64,000 nucleotides of DNA from Paenibacillus rhizovicinus (lineage in GTDB: Bacteria; Bacillota; Bacilli; Paenibacillales; Paenibacillaceae), in contig NZ_CP048287.1 in the NCBI RefSeq assembly GCF_010365285.1, positions 182,231 through 246,230 on the forward strand. The letters are read 5' to 3'. Below, in pieces: positions 8,822 through 16,838 of the stretch; position 1 is the stretch's first letter, and the number at the start of each line of letters is the position of its first letter. The notes beneath the pieces were generated by a model. The model did no database searches and was not told where the DNA came from. It worked only from the letters and a program-made list of their open reading frames with translations. Both the position numbers and the translations under genes were made by a program.

Positions 8822-9283
8822 TTGTCTGTTTTCACAAGGGGATATAGGGAAGCAATCTTGAATGAGCTGGCGAAGTGTGATGACGTTAACCGGCTGATGC
8901 AGGGAATGACGACGCGTACGCATTTTGTTCTGACCCATACGCACGATGAATCGCCGCGGCCGCTGTACTTGAATGGGCCTTACACGGCGGATGCGATGAA
9001 TGTGCTTGTCGCATTTATCCAGCTTGAATCATGGGAGCTGGAGGAAACGTATGGCATGGATCAAACGGATGTTGCCGGCGTATTAACGCAGCTCTATGGG
9101 TGTCACGTTTCGGAGACGCCACTGGCAAAACCAGTGGAAATTGACCTCTATTTGAATTGGGAGGAATGGTGCGGAGTCGCCGATCAGGTTTCCGCGCTGC
9201 AGGTGTTCCAGAACGAACGACTACGAGAGGTGCTTCAGAAGTATATTGATGATTTCAATAAAAGCGTTGAGGATCCGGTGTAG
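8822..9283 (+). CDS. conserved unknown protein
   Basis: Translation probably starts at TTG 8822, seven bases after GGAGG. The 153-residue protein has no recognised motif. It is acidic, with a helical C-terminus, and looks cytosolic. It is downstream of a palindromic operator-like element and 17 bases before a small zinc-ribbon gene, so the two are probably co-transcribed. Confidence 0.65.
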   Translation: MSVFTRGYREAILNELAKCDDVNRLMQGMTTRTHFVLTHTHDESPRPLYLNGPYTADAMNVLVAFIQLESWELEETYGMDQTDVAGVLTQLYGCHVSETPLAKPVEIDLYLNWEEWCGVADQVSALQVFQNERLREVLQKYIDDFNKSVEDPV

Positions 9284-9300
9284 AAGGAGCGTGTGAATGG

Positions 9301-9486
9301 ATGAGTCGCGCGGTGGTGTTTGTTATTGATGGCGATCATTTTGATAGTATCGAATGTCCCGTTTGCAATAAAGGCGCTATTGATCCGGATTGCATCTGGT
9401 GCACGGGAGCGGGGCATTTAGAACAGGTTCGCTTATATATTTCCAATAGCACTTCATCATCTGACGCGAACATTTATTCTATTTAA
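9301..9486 (+). CDS. small zinc-ribbon protein
   Basis: This 61-residue protein has CPVC at 19-22 and CIWCTGAG at 32-39. The spacing resembles half of a DnaJ-type zinc finger and suggests one structural zinc. ATG 9301 follows AAGGAGC; an ATG four bases earlier leads to an early stop. It lies at the end of a two-gene unit. No wider function can be read. Confidence 0.6.
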   Translation: MSRAVVFVIDGDHFDSIECPVCNKGAIDPDCIWCTGAGHLEQVRLYISNSTSSSDANIYSI

Positions 9487-9577
9487 ACTACCTGATTTTA
9501 CCTCGAAATGATATAATAGAGGAAGGATAACAGGTGGGTAGGTCACGATGTAGCTCTCCGCAAAGGGGGTGATCATC

Positions 9578-9706
9578 CTGACCCTTGATGCGCTTATTGC
9601 AGTAGTCCGACTACTGGCCGCACTCTTGAGTTTATGGTTCGGAATCCATAAGCTTTATCGCTGGCTAAAACGCAAAAAGCAGCAAAAAACCCGCCGCCAA
9701 GGTTGA
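9578..9706 (+). CDS. possible small membrane peptide, toxin-like
   Basis: After AAAGGGGG a frame encodes about 42 residues: a hydrophobic segment (LIAVVRLLAALLSLWFGIH) followed by a very basic tail (KLYRWLKRKKQQK). The start would have to be CTG 9578 or an upstream GTG (9569) that touches the ribosome site. Size and charge layout resemble type I toxin or holin-like peptides of Bacillales. The last codons lie within a strong terminator. A TATAAT box at 9512-9520 could drive it. No antisense RNA could be identified with confidence. Confidence 0.35.
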   Translation: MTLDALIAVVRLLAALLSLWFGIHKLYRWLKRKKQQKTRRQG

Positions 9707-9729
9707 CCGCCGAGCGTGGGTTTTTTGCT
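9681..9729. terminator. strong bidirectional terminator
   Basis: AGCAAAAAACCC (9681-9692) pairs perfectly with GGGTTTTTTGCT (9718-9729), giving A- and T-tracts on both sides. Confidence 0.7.
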
Positions 9730-9902
9730 GATTAGCATCTGAATCAGTCGCGCATCGTGGGATGCACTTCTGTTATCCGGGACGGGGGTGGCTCCCCGTC
9801 TTAATTCTAGTTTAAGCATACCACTTCTAATTTATTACCGCAAGAATAGCATAATCAATCAATTTATATAAATTTTCCGTGATTGGAGGGCGGACCTCTT
9901 GA

Positions 9903-10336
9903 ATGACGTTCAAACTGGACCGATCCATTAAAAAACTGGGACGATGTGCCCGAAGGGCTATTCAGTAAAACGGCGTTGAATGAGAAGGGGCTAAAGCCCG
10001 GCCCAACCGTCCACGGAACGATTTACCTAAGAAGTCGACGGCTGCTTGTCCAATTATTCCACGAGGACGAGGCCCATCCAAAACGAAAACCTACAGCCAA
10101 GCAGCTTGCGGCGCTCGAGAAAGCACGAACAGCTCATGAGGATGCACGTACTTGCCCGAGATGCAAAACCGTGGGTCCTTTATTTTTGAAGGGACTGATC
10201 TGTTCAAGCGCGAACACGAAGTTTGGTTGGATGAAGTCAGTGTAAAGGCAAGAGATCGAATGAGGAATTGGCACGATCATCCGGAAGACCATGTTGTTTT
10301 GGATGTGGAAACGACGTTGAATAAAAGAGGTGCTTT
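9903..10336 (+). pseudogene. remnant of a zinc-ribbon plus DnaQ-like exonuclease gene
   Basis: Three frames carry pieces of one protein. A stretch NWDDVPEGLFSKTALNEKGL lies in the frame of 9946, followed by a cysteine pair TCPRCK. The frame of 10152 then continues into DHVVLDVETT, the first catalytic motif of DEDD 3'-5' exonucleases. The match stops there, and the rest of the nuclease domain is missing, replaced by the start of the next gene. ATG 9903 after GGAGG is out of frame with the first piece. At least two frameshifts and a 3' truncation make this non-functional. Confidence 0.6.
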
Positions 10337-11194
10337 ATGGGAGAATGGGCAAAACCTAATGATTTTTCTGCTGTGTTTAGATTAACTAGTTCGAAATATG
10401 CTGATGCCTTTTTAGATAAAGGATCAATCAAATTCAATACCCCCCAATCGTGGATTGATTACTCAAAAAAATATGGAGATGGACGAGGAGATAGCTATGA
10501 GGGAACCCTGGCATTTTGTGATAGTTTAGATGTTGAACGTATATCTGAATTAACTCAAAAATATGAGTCTGGCTGCATCTTAAATCCTAATACCAGACCA
10601 TTACTCAAGGAAACAAGCGGAAGAAGACTATTTATGAAAGATAAACGAAGTTTAGAGCTGCCTTGCTTTTGTGTGTACATCATGAAAAACAGCTTGTTTC
10701 CTTGTCCTGATAGTGAGGGACAACACAGGGTAACCGCTAATATACCAGCTTCATATTTTAGAGACTTCTCAGACAACTCTTTACCGGAAGATATTGAAAA
10801 GTTGCCATTAGAAGACCAACCTGCATTGATAGTCATTTCCGACTTTGAGGAATTTAAGAATAGATTGTATAAAGCGTTAAGGCAACTTGGTTTGGAAGAT
10901 GCTGAAATATTAATTGGGAATGTATCATATTTTGATTTTGAGACACACGGTTCTAATGGTTGGATGGATTTTGGTGGCCCAAAATACCATAAAGAATTAC
11001 TGGTAAAAAACATCCGCTTTGCAGAGCAAAGTGAAGCACGAGTGATAATTAAAACTAATAAAAAGGAAGTTATTGAGCGTCTAAATGTTGCTCCAATAGA
11101 CTTAGGTTGCATGAAGGATATAGCACAAGTCCATAAAGGTTACTTGCATGAAGGTATGGGTGTTGAAATGACAGTAGACATATATGAAGAATAA
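10337..11194 (+). CDS. unknown protein of an accessory-gene type
   Basis: The 285-residue protein starts at ATG 10337 shortly after a weak GAGG-like site. The N-terminal part (KYADAFLDKGSIKFNTP ... YGDGRGDSYEGTLAF) resembles a group of uncharacterised accessory proteins with an RGD..EG core. A DUF2971-like or abortive-infection relationship is possible but not shown. No membrane segment is seen. Base composition is lower in GC than its neighbours, and the gene begins exactly where the exonuclease homology ends, so it arrived by insertion. Confidence 0.6.
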   Translation: MGEWAKPNDFSAVFRLTSSKYADAFLDKGSIKFNTPQSWIDYSKKYGDGRGDSYEGTLAFCDSLDVERISELTQKYESGCILNPNTRPLLKETSGRRLFMKDKRSLELPCFCVYIMKNSLFPCPDSEGQHRVTANIPASYFRDFSDNSLPEDIEKLPLEDQPALIVISDFEEFKNRLYKALRQLGLEDAEILIGNVSYFDFETHGSNGWMDFGGPKYHKELLVKNIRFAEQSEARVIIKTNKKEVIERLNVAPIDLGCMKDIAQVHKGYLHEGMGVEMTVDIYEE

Positions 11195-11220
11195 TCTGCA
11201 GCTAATCAAAGGAGCACCCC

Positions 11221-11901
11221 ATGTATACAATTAGAGAGATTACGACTCCATTAACAGACTCACAAAAACAAGAAATCCTGAGCCTTGTTGATGCAAACAC
11301 CGACAGTGTTGGCACCTATGTAGTTGAAAAAAACTCACCATTCTATAAGTACATCAGCATGCGTGAAAATATGAGAACATCGGCTTACTTTGATCGACTA
11401 CAAAAAAAAGACGATCATCAGACGCACATTATCGTGGGAGAGAATACGATCGGGAATGTTATCGGATATTTACTATATATCAAAGACAGAACGTGTGCTG
11501 ATGATGTTTCGATCTGCAGTACTGTAGTCGCTACAGATTATCGCCGACAAGGAGTTTTTACAGGCATGCTTAATCAGTTAAAATCAAAGTGCAAAGGCAT
11601 TGGCCTGTCATGTTCCATAGAACTTGTGGGCTTTTATGAAAAGTTCGAATTTCAGGTAGATGACCAATTCGAAACACAGGTTGGGATGTCTTGGGGGGGA
11701 TTTGGCGGTAAAGGTGAATTTTGGTCCGTCGATGATGACGATATTAACCACCTCCCCCAAGTGGAATTTGTACTGCAAATTATCCAGGAAGAGTTGGGAC
11801 AATCATTCGACCGGAGGCTCAGTAGATTCAACATGGATAATGTCAGAGAAAAGAATAAGGTCGCTGAATTTATTCGGAAATATAAAAATAGCCACTCCTA
11901 A
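11221..11901 (+). CDS. GNAT-family N-acetyltransferase
   Basis: The 226-residue protein has the GNAT core with motif A read as VVATDYRRQGVFTGML, which contains the acetyl-CoA pyrophosphate-binding R-R-Q-G-V/I-F/G pattern, followed by a GFYEKFEF motif B. ATG 11221 follows AAAGGAG. The acceptor cannot be predicted. The long C-terminal extension (from about 160) is not part of a minimal GNAT domain. It is co-directional with the preceding unknown gene, 26 bases away, and may act with it. Confidence 0.8.
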   Translation: MYTIREITTPLTDSQKQEILSLVDANTDSVGTYVVEKNSPFYKYISMRENMRTSAYFDRLQKKDDHQTHIIVGENTIGNVIGYLLYIKDRTCADDVSICSTVVATDYRRQGVFTGMLNQLKSKCKGIGLSCSIELVGFYEKFEFQVDDQFETQVGMSWGGFGGKGEFWSVDDDDINHLPQVEFVLQIIQEELGQSFDRRLSRFNMDNVREKNKVAEFIRKYKNSHS

Positions 11902-11942
11902 TCAAAGTAGGAGAAATTAAAGATGTAGACTTAGCAAATAAC

Positions 11943-12009
11943 GTATTAGACTCGGCTTCGGCTGCCGGCTACGACAGCCATACTTCGCGAAGCTGCACAG
12001 TCTAATACT
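11943..12009. repeat. 67-bp hairpin element with 10-bp perfect arms
   Basis: GTATTAGACT (11943-11952) and AGTCTAATAC (12000-12009) are exact inverted copies enclosing a GC-rich stretch with a smaller TTCGCGAA palindrome. The arm plus downstream bases (TCTAATACTTTATTTTT, 12001-12017) recurs at 15176-15192. It may be a recombination site or a small mobile-element end. Confidence 0.4.
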
Positions 12010-12063
12010 TTATTTTTGGGTTCGATTCTTGTTGTGGACTCTCTGACGCCCCATCGTCAAAAT

Positions 12064-12098
12064 AAAAGCCGTTGCCCTCTTTGGAAAACGGCTTTTTT
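12064..12098 (+). terminator. intrinsic terminator
   Basis: AAAAGCCGTT (12064-12073) pairs with AACGGCTTTT (12087-12096), followed by more T residues. It can serve the GNAT gene and, in reverse, the regulator fragment at 12159. Confidence 0.75.
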
Positions 12099-12158
12099 CA
12101 TCCTTATATACTTAACCGTGATTGATTTGGGGTCCATGAAGCAAGTGGCTGGGTTACT

Positions 12159-12500
12159 TTAAGCCATTTTCGACTGTTCCTTGAGCTCTTTACAGAGCTG
12201 GCTTATCCGGCCCGCCGTTACGCCTAGTAATTGGCCCAGTTCCTTCTGGGACGACTTCGGGTGGGTGCGAAGCAACTGCAGAAGGTGGTCCAGCATTTCC
12301 GATTTCTTCGTTCGCTTCGCAGGTCTAAACTCTTGGCCGACGTCTATAATTATCTCCGGGTCCGGCGCAGGGGGAGGCTTAAGTTCAACATGACAGGACA
12401 GACAGATCAGTTTACCTTTGAATTGCAACAAGTTCGACCCCGCGTCACCACAGAACGAACACGAGTACCCTTGATATACCTTAAGCATGAAGATCGTCTA
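12159..12500 (-). pseudogene. C-terminal part of an AbrB/zinc-ribbon/winged-helix regulator
   Basis: The frame reads TIFMLKVYQGYSCSFCGD, then CLSCH, a zinc-ribbon pattern seen at the C-terminus of AbrB-type proteins. After a proline-rich linker there is a winged-helix region (SQKELGQLLGVTAGRISQ). The N-terminal AbrB DNA-binding part is on the far side of the IS3-family element at about 13690-13810. ATG 12488 could start a 109-residue product, but a ribosome binding site is not evident. The IS insertion therefore split a three-domain regulator. Confidence 0.65.
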
Positions 12501-12570
12501 CACTTAGTTGGACAGAAAAAATAAGGGCTTGTAGAATGAACCTATCATCATTGAGGAGCGGATCTCTACA

Positions 12571-12828
12571 ATGCCAAAACAAGAACGACGCACCTTTACT
12601 CCAGCATTCAAAAAACAATTGGTGGAGCTCTATAAGAATGGGAAGTCCAGAGCGGCGATTGTGGAGGAATATGACCTCACAGCCTCTGCTTTAGACCGCT
12701 GGATCAAACAAGATCAGACAAGCGGTTCCTTCAAGAACGAGTTGATCGCTTTACGAAAAGAGAACCAGCGTCTGAAAATGGAAGTGGATATTTTAAAGCA
12801 AGCAGCGCTGATCATGGGACGAAAGTAG
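12571..12828 (+). CDS. IS3-family transposase OrfA
   Basis: The 85-residue protein has the OrfA helix-turn-helix (SRAAIVEEYDLTASALDRWI) followed by a leucine-zipper-like coiled coil (ENQRLKMEVDILKQAALIM). It binds the IS ends. ATG 12571 follows GAGGAGC. The orfB frame continues without a stop from upstream of the orfA stop (from about 12813), which is the layout for -1 programmed frameshifting to an OrfAB transposase. Confidence 0.9.
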   Translation: MPKQERRTFTPAFKKQLVELYKNGKSRAAIVEEYDLTASALDRWIKQDQTSGSFKNELIALRKENQRLKMEVDILKQAALIMGRK

Positions 12829-12869
12829 CTATCATCCAGAATAACCGTGATAAATACTCGGTATCAGCA

Positions 12870-13663
12870 ATGTGCGACGTCCTGCAAATCGCAAGAAGTA
12901 CGTTTTACTACGACACGAAAGAACAATTGAACGAAGACGATATAACCGAAGCGATTGTAGAGATATTCCACAACAATCGAAATGCTTACGGAACAAGGAA
13001 GATCAAGGTAAAGCTCCAGGAACGCGGATTCGTCGTTTCCAGACGTAGAATTGGTCGGATTATGAACGAGCAAGGGCTAGTTTCTACCTACACTGTGGCT
13101 CAATATAAGCCCCATAAAACCGCTCCTAATGAAGCAACAACAGGGAATGTTTTGGACCGTGAGTTCGAGCAGGAGGAAGCAAAGCGCTTCGTTGTCAGCG
13201 ATCTGACTTATGTAAAGGTTCAGAACCGGTGGCATTACATCTGTGTGCTGCTCGACTTGTTCAATCGAGAAATCATTGGCCACAGTGCAGGTCCGAATAA
13301 AGACGCTGCTCTGATTTCCCGCGCCTTTGCGAGCGTCCAGGGCGATTTGCGTCATATTCAATGGTTTCATACGGACCGTGGCAGCGAGTTTAAAAATCAA
13401 AAGATAGACGAGCTTCTGGGGACCTTTGAAATCGGCCGATCTCTAAGTGCGAAAGGCTGTCCATACGACAATGCTGTAGCCGAAGCCACCTACAAAATCA
13501 TGAAAACAGAGTTCGTGAACCAAATGAACTTCCAGAGTCTTCGACACTTGGAACTGGAATTAAACGATTATGTTAATTGGTTCAACAAGCATCGCATTCA
13601 TGGAACATTAGGCTATATGACGCTGTTCAGTATCGCCAAGAAGCCCTTAAAAAGGTTGTCTGA
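12870..13663 (+). pseudogene. IS3-family transposase OrfB with a 3' frameshift
   Basis: The DDE integrase core is complete: VSDLTYV (first D), HTDRGSEF (second D) and NAVAEATYKIMKTE (E). The HTH_21-like region precedes it. Near 13620 a single-base deletion moves the reading frame, because the expected family ending VQYRQEALKKVV followed by TGA is found in the next frame and stops at 13663. The actual frame runs on to 13703. The catalytic core is unaffected, so some activity is conceivable, but the element is probably decaying. Confidence 0.75.
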
Positions 13664-13689
13664 TTTACTGTTGACAATCCAGATATTCC

Positions 13690-13810
13690 TGCCATCCTCA
13701 TAGAACTCAATGGATGCCCCGATGTCTACCCCAATAACACGCCTCAACTCGATCGGAAGGACAATTCTACCAAGTTCATCGACTTTGCGGACAATTCCCG
13801 TACTTCGCAA
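13690..13810 (-). pseudogene. N-terminal AbrB domain cut by the IS element
   Basis: The frame reads MRSTGIVRKVDELGRIVLP and SIEFYEDG, an almost canonical AbrB/MazE swapped-hairpin DNA-binding domain. The family match ends at EDG, exactly where the IS end begins; the following residues are IS sequence in reverse. The gene's continuation is the fragment at 12159-12500. AAGAAGGTGAC upstream gives a plausible ribosome site, so a short AbrB domain could still be made and could interfere with other AbrB proteins. Confidence 0.75.
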
Positions 13811-13895
13811 TTACGTCACCTTCTAATAAATATCGAATAGAATCTCGTAATTCCATATTATCACAAGTTAGAAGTGAGACGAAGGGAGGGAGGGA

Positions 13896-14024
13896 TTGTC
13901 CACTTATGTGTACCGGTCGCGCGGCCTGATGTGTCGCAACTCGTGCTCCTGGTTATCTGGGGGCCACACCCGGCTCGCATTCGGCACCATCACCGATGGT
14001 TGGCATGACTGGCTGACGCTCTAG
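13896..14024 (+). CDS. possible 42-residue peptide
   Basis: A very strong GGGAGGGAGGG precedes TTG 13896. The frame encodes a short tryptophan- and histidine-containing peptide ending ITDGWHDWLTL. No homology is recognised. It is the only coding signal in the 300-base gap between the AbrB fragment and the terminator at 14080. Confidence 0.3.
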   Translation: MSTYVYRSRGLMCRNSCSWLSGGHTRLAFGTITDGWHDWLTL

Positions 14025-14079
14025 CTTCTCCTGTAGTCAAAATACTTTATTTCAAGAACTTGTTATCTAATGGGGAATA

Positions 14080-14114
14080 AAGAAGAGGGCTGCCACTTCG
14101 GCAGCCCTCTTCTT
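14080..14114. terminator. perfect 15-bp terminator hairpin
   Basis: The arms AAGAAGAGGGCTGCC and GGCAGCCCTCTTCTT pair fully around ACTTC. The last base overlaps the stop codon of the minus-strand gene at 14114, so it terminates that gene. Confidence 0.9.
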
Positions 14115-15004
14115 TAAATCAATTTTCCATCAGGAGATTGTATCCAATCTTGCAAGAATGCTTTTAACACCCCGAGGAGAGAATGATCAAAAACGTAAAT
14201 TGCAATTTCCGTTGTGATATTGTCATCTTCTTCAATATAAAAGTGACAGAAACAAAGTCCGTTTCCACCTGTTACGATTTGATACAATCGAAGGAAATCA
14301 CTAACTGGAAAAGACTTTGATGTTTCAAAAGTTATATTTTCGGCACGGGGATATCCGTTTCTTTCTTCTACGCTACCAAGAGATTTTACATTTAAATTAG
14401 CAGCTGTTAAAACTTCAGCGATTTGTTCTTTAGTAACTGCTTGAACACTACGTTGTAATTGCTCTACATACTCATAAGCTCTAGCTTCTTTAGCCAATTC
14501 ATCCGCTTGAAATTTTGATTCGCTCTCAATCAAAGTTTCGGCTGCAGGCATGTTTTTTCCGAATTCTTGAATTGTTACGACTAATTCCGGTAAAGCATCA
14601 AGATCATATATATCTAATTTAATAGAAAGTCGATAGGGCTTCACTTCGACGTTTATTTCATTCGGCTTTCTTCCAGCTTGGATCGAGAGATGCACTCTAT
14701 CGCGATAAGAACGGATAATTGTAACAGCGAATTCTTCTAGCCAACTAGTTTGATTATATAAAACACCGATCCCTACATATGGATACTCGAATGGATGCTC
14801 AAGATGCTCGCGGGTGCGTCTGCCGCGCCTTCCTTCGCACGAACTTTCAGTCAAAAAGAAGGGTAAGTGGTTTATAGCCTCCACAATTTCCATAATCCCA
14901 TCTTCAACAGGGATGGATTTACCCATTTCTCTTACATTGTTGAGTTTGTCTTCATAGGTTGCGAAAAGCCCCTTATTAGGAAACACATTAATTTGAGCAC
15001 TCAT
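14114..15004 (-). CDS. unknown 296-residue protein
   Basis: ATG 15004 follows GGGGATTGAGATGA on the minus strand. The protein has no signal peptide or membrane segment. Around residues 50-65 it has a cysteine and arginine-rich stretch (SSCEGRRGRRTREH), a middle coiled-coil part, and a C-terminal alpha/beta region with LCFCHFYIEED. None of these matches a family I can name. It stands alone between the IS-disrupted regulator and the gene-free region at 15.0-16.0 kb, with its own terminator. Confidence 0.6.
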   Translation of the reverse strand: MSAQINVFPNKGLFATYEDKLNNVREMGKSIPVEDGIMEIVEAINHLPFFLTESSCEGRRGRRTREHLEHPFEYPYVGIGVLYNQTSWLEEFAVTIIRSYRDRVHLSIQAGRKPNEINVEVKPYRLSIKLDIYDLDALPELVVTIQEFGKNMPAAETLIESESKFQADELAKEARAYEYVEQLQRSVQAVTKEQIAEVLTAANLNVKSLGSVEERNGYPRAENITFETSKSFPVSDFLRLYQIVTGGNGLCFCHFYIEEDDNITTEIAIYVFDHSLLGVLKAFLQDWIQSPDGKLI

Positions 15005-15342
15005 TTCATCTCAATCCCCCGATTTTTGGATGTCGCTTTATCCAAGATAACGTATGTTTTGAATGGAATCAATAGAACCCAATATAATCGAGCGCCTGGC
15101 AGGGAAGGGATTAACTGTCCACCGTATGGAAGTCATCTCCACGGTTCTTTCGCTCATATGTAGCCCCAACATTACTCTAATACTTTATTTTTCGTAGACA
15201 GTATGAAGTATATCTGCTTACCGGCAGCCGGCAGGGGCAATAGTCGGCGCCGCCTTTGCCTGCGAAGCGAGCGGCGCGCTCCGAAAGACGGTCACCAGCC
15301 GCGCACCGACCTGAGACGCATTCGTCACATACTTTCTAGGAA

Positions 15343-15917
15343 TATACTTCCTAGCACCCTTCTGTCATGCTCCGTCGCCTTCTTTCGGGCGCACTTTGTA
15401 TCTGCCTGCCGCCCCGGCGCGCTTATTGTTCTTTTTTTCCGTCCGATAGTCCGGTCTCTCCCTTGATCCATTCTGCATTTCTGCTTCCTGATTGTTCCCT
15501 AGCACCTCCCGCTTCATGGCGCACTTCCTTAGTCCCGCTCCTGCTGCCTGAGACATCCCACTCCCTTGTGGATTATCGACGCCGGCGGGCAGACCTGCAG
15601 CTACGGCGTCCATCCTGCAACTCTTACATATTTTCCCATGTCGGCTTTCCTTTTTTACCCCGGTCTTCGCGCGCCGCGCCGGCCCCCCCCGACGATCGAG
15701 ACCTGCAACTTGATCCGGATAAAGCTGCAGGGAGGAGTTCTGCAACTGGGTACGGATAAAACCAAAAGATAAACACGGATTCAGTGGAAGAGCTGCAGCT
15801 CTGCAGCTAGGTTCGAATCTAGATACAGAGAGAAGGGGAAGGACGGGTATAAAGGGGGAAGATCCGACGAATCGAGTGTGGGCGAGCGAGCCTATCAGAA
15901 GGGTGCTAGGAAGTATA
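15343..15917. repeat. 22-bp perfect inverted repeat pair
   Basis: Bases 15343-15364 and 15896-15917 are exact reverse complements, 531 bases apart. Each arm contains the TGCTAGGAAGTATA motif that is repeated next to it. Confidence 0.8.
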
Positions 15918-15945
15918 GTGCTAGGAAGTATATGTGTGGTATAAT
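15904..15945 (+). promoter_or_regulatory. promoter with tandem operator-like repeats
   Basis: Two exact copies of TGCTAGGAAGTATA (15904-15917, 15919-15932; 15-base period) run into a TATAAT -10 box at 15940-15945. The repeats cover the -35 position, so a protein bound to them would control the operon that starts at 15988. Confidence 0.6.
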
Positions 15946-15987
15946 ATGGGGGAGGAATGCACGTTCGTTATAATGAAGGTATAACTG

Positions 15988-16419
15988 ATGTTAAATACTG
16001 CGGAGAAAGAGAAGTTCGCTCCCCTCTTTCTCGCTCTTGCGCGGCTGGATCTGACGGTGATTGAGCAAGAGGAATCTACGGCCAACTACATGTTCATGTA
16101 CCAGGAAGATGCTCTTTATGCATACAAGCATTATTGGACGCGGTCCTACGTGTACTTGGATGCGAACGGCGGAATCGTACGCGGCGTCTTGGACACGGGC
16201 ATGTACAATAACATCATTGAGACACTAAATGAGACGCCCGCTCCAAGCTGCTTCATTTGTACGAAGGAATCAGACTCTGCGTATGCTGGCGCGCCGATCT
16301 GCCTAGCATGCGAATCGATCATGGGTCAGGTACAAACTACCATACCAATGACTAGTTTGAGCGAGGAAGTGAAGCGGAAGATGGCAGTACTAATCGTACG
16401 TACATATCGAGAGGAGTGA
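15988..16419 (+). CDS. zinc-ribbon-containing unknown protein
   Basis: ATG 15988 follows AAGG. The 143-residue protein has two cysteine pairs, CFIC (about residue 91) and CLAC (about 110), that can hold one zinc, and a helical C-terminus. It is the first gene of a three-gene unit driven from the repeat-bearing promoter, ahead of a PadR-like regulator and a Rad52-like protein. A role in replication or recombination control is plausible from position only. Confidence 0.6.
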   Translation: MLNTAEKEKFAPLFLALARLDLTVIEQEESTANYMFMYQEDALYAYKHYWTRSYVYLDANGGIVRGVLDTGMYNNIIETLNETPAPSCFICTKESDSAYAGAPICLACESIMGQVQTTIPMTSLSEEVKRKMAVLIVRTYREE

Positions 16420-16425
16420 ATCACT

Positions 16426-16824
16426 ATGCCACGAAATGATAATCCCATCGAGAAATCAGCTTCGCTTGGCCAGATGGTTAAGATTCATCAAGTCATTGAC
16501 TTCTTTGTCCTTTCAGATTTGATGAATGGCCAGCGCTACCATAGCGAGATGGAACAGCTCATCACGCAAATCCTAGGCGGCGTCGGCGTCAACGATGCTT
16601 ACTTTAGCAAACGCCTATTTGCTATGTATGAGGCTGGACACGTCACGCGGCATTGGGATGGAGATAACCGGTACAATCGGTTTTACAAAATCACCGACGC
16701 CGGCCTCGTGTATCTGAAGATGTTGCTGCAGGGCGAGCTGCCGGAGCGGGTTAAGCAAGCAAAGCGAGTATACGAGCGTATCGACGCCTATATTGATAAA
16801 TTCGGGCGAATGAATCTGAAATAG
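16426..16824 (+). CDS. PadR-like winged-helix protein
   Basis: The 132-residue protein starts at ATG 16426 after GAGGAG. A winged helix is readable from about residue 22 to 100 (VLSDLMNGQRYHSEME ... FSKRLFAMYEAGHV ... RFYKITDAGLVYLK); the ITDAGLVYL wing is characteristic of PadR-type regulators. The C-terminal helix can dimerise. It may bind the repeats upstream of this operon, which would be autoregulation. This is an inference from distance. Confidence 0.65.
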   Translation: MPRNDNPIEKSASLGQMVKIHQVIDFFVLSDLMNGQRYHSEMEQLITQILGGVGVNDAYFSKRLFAMYEAGHVTRHWDGDNRYNRFYKITDAGLVYLKMLLQGELPERVKQAKRVYERIDAYIDKFGRMNLK

Positions 16825-16838
16825 GAGGCACACTATTT

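Larger units (their letters stand above)
12501..13689 (+). mobile_element. IS3-family (IS150-like) insertion sequence
   Basis: The element carries orfA and orfB in the usual overlapping arrangement and sits inside an AbrB-type regulator gene. Related ends are visible: AGTTGGACAGAAAAAATAAGGG near 12507 and, on the other strand near 13660-13680, CAACAGTAAATCAGACAA with AAGGGCTT following in both. The exact outer boundaries and target duplication cannot be fixed without comparing another copy. orfB carries a one-base deletion near its end. Confidence 0.75.
15005..15987. other. gene-free region, candidate replication origin or control region
   Basis: There is no believable gene in about 980 bases. 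The plus strand is pyrimidine-rich at 15360-15560 and purine-rich at 15720-15960. A perfect 22-bp inverted repeat flanks the core (15343-15364 and 15896-15917). A 14-base motif TGCTAGGAAGTATA occurs at 15904 and 15919, inverted at 15343-15356, with a degenerate inverted copy at 15330-15343. CTGCAACT occurs at 15615, 15703 and 15740; the last two extend to 21-bp copies (15703-15723, 15740-15760) ending in CGGATAAA. Such iterated, skewed, gene-free DNA is typical of plasmid origins or complex operators. No Rep gene is adjacent. Confidence 0.45.

Noticed and set aside
15203..15772. Several frames of 60-130 residues on both strands in the gene-free region
   Set aside because: They are rich in Arg, Pro, Ala and Ser because of skewed base composition, have no ribosome sites and overlap one another.
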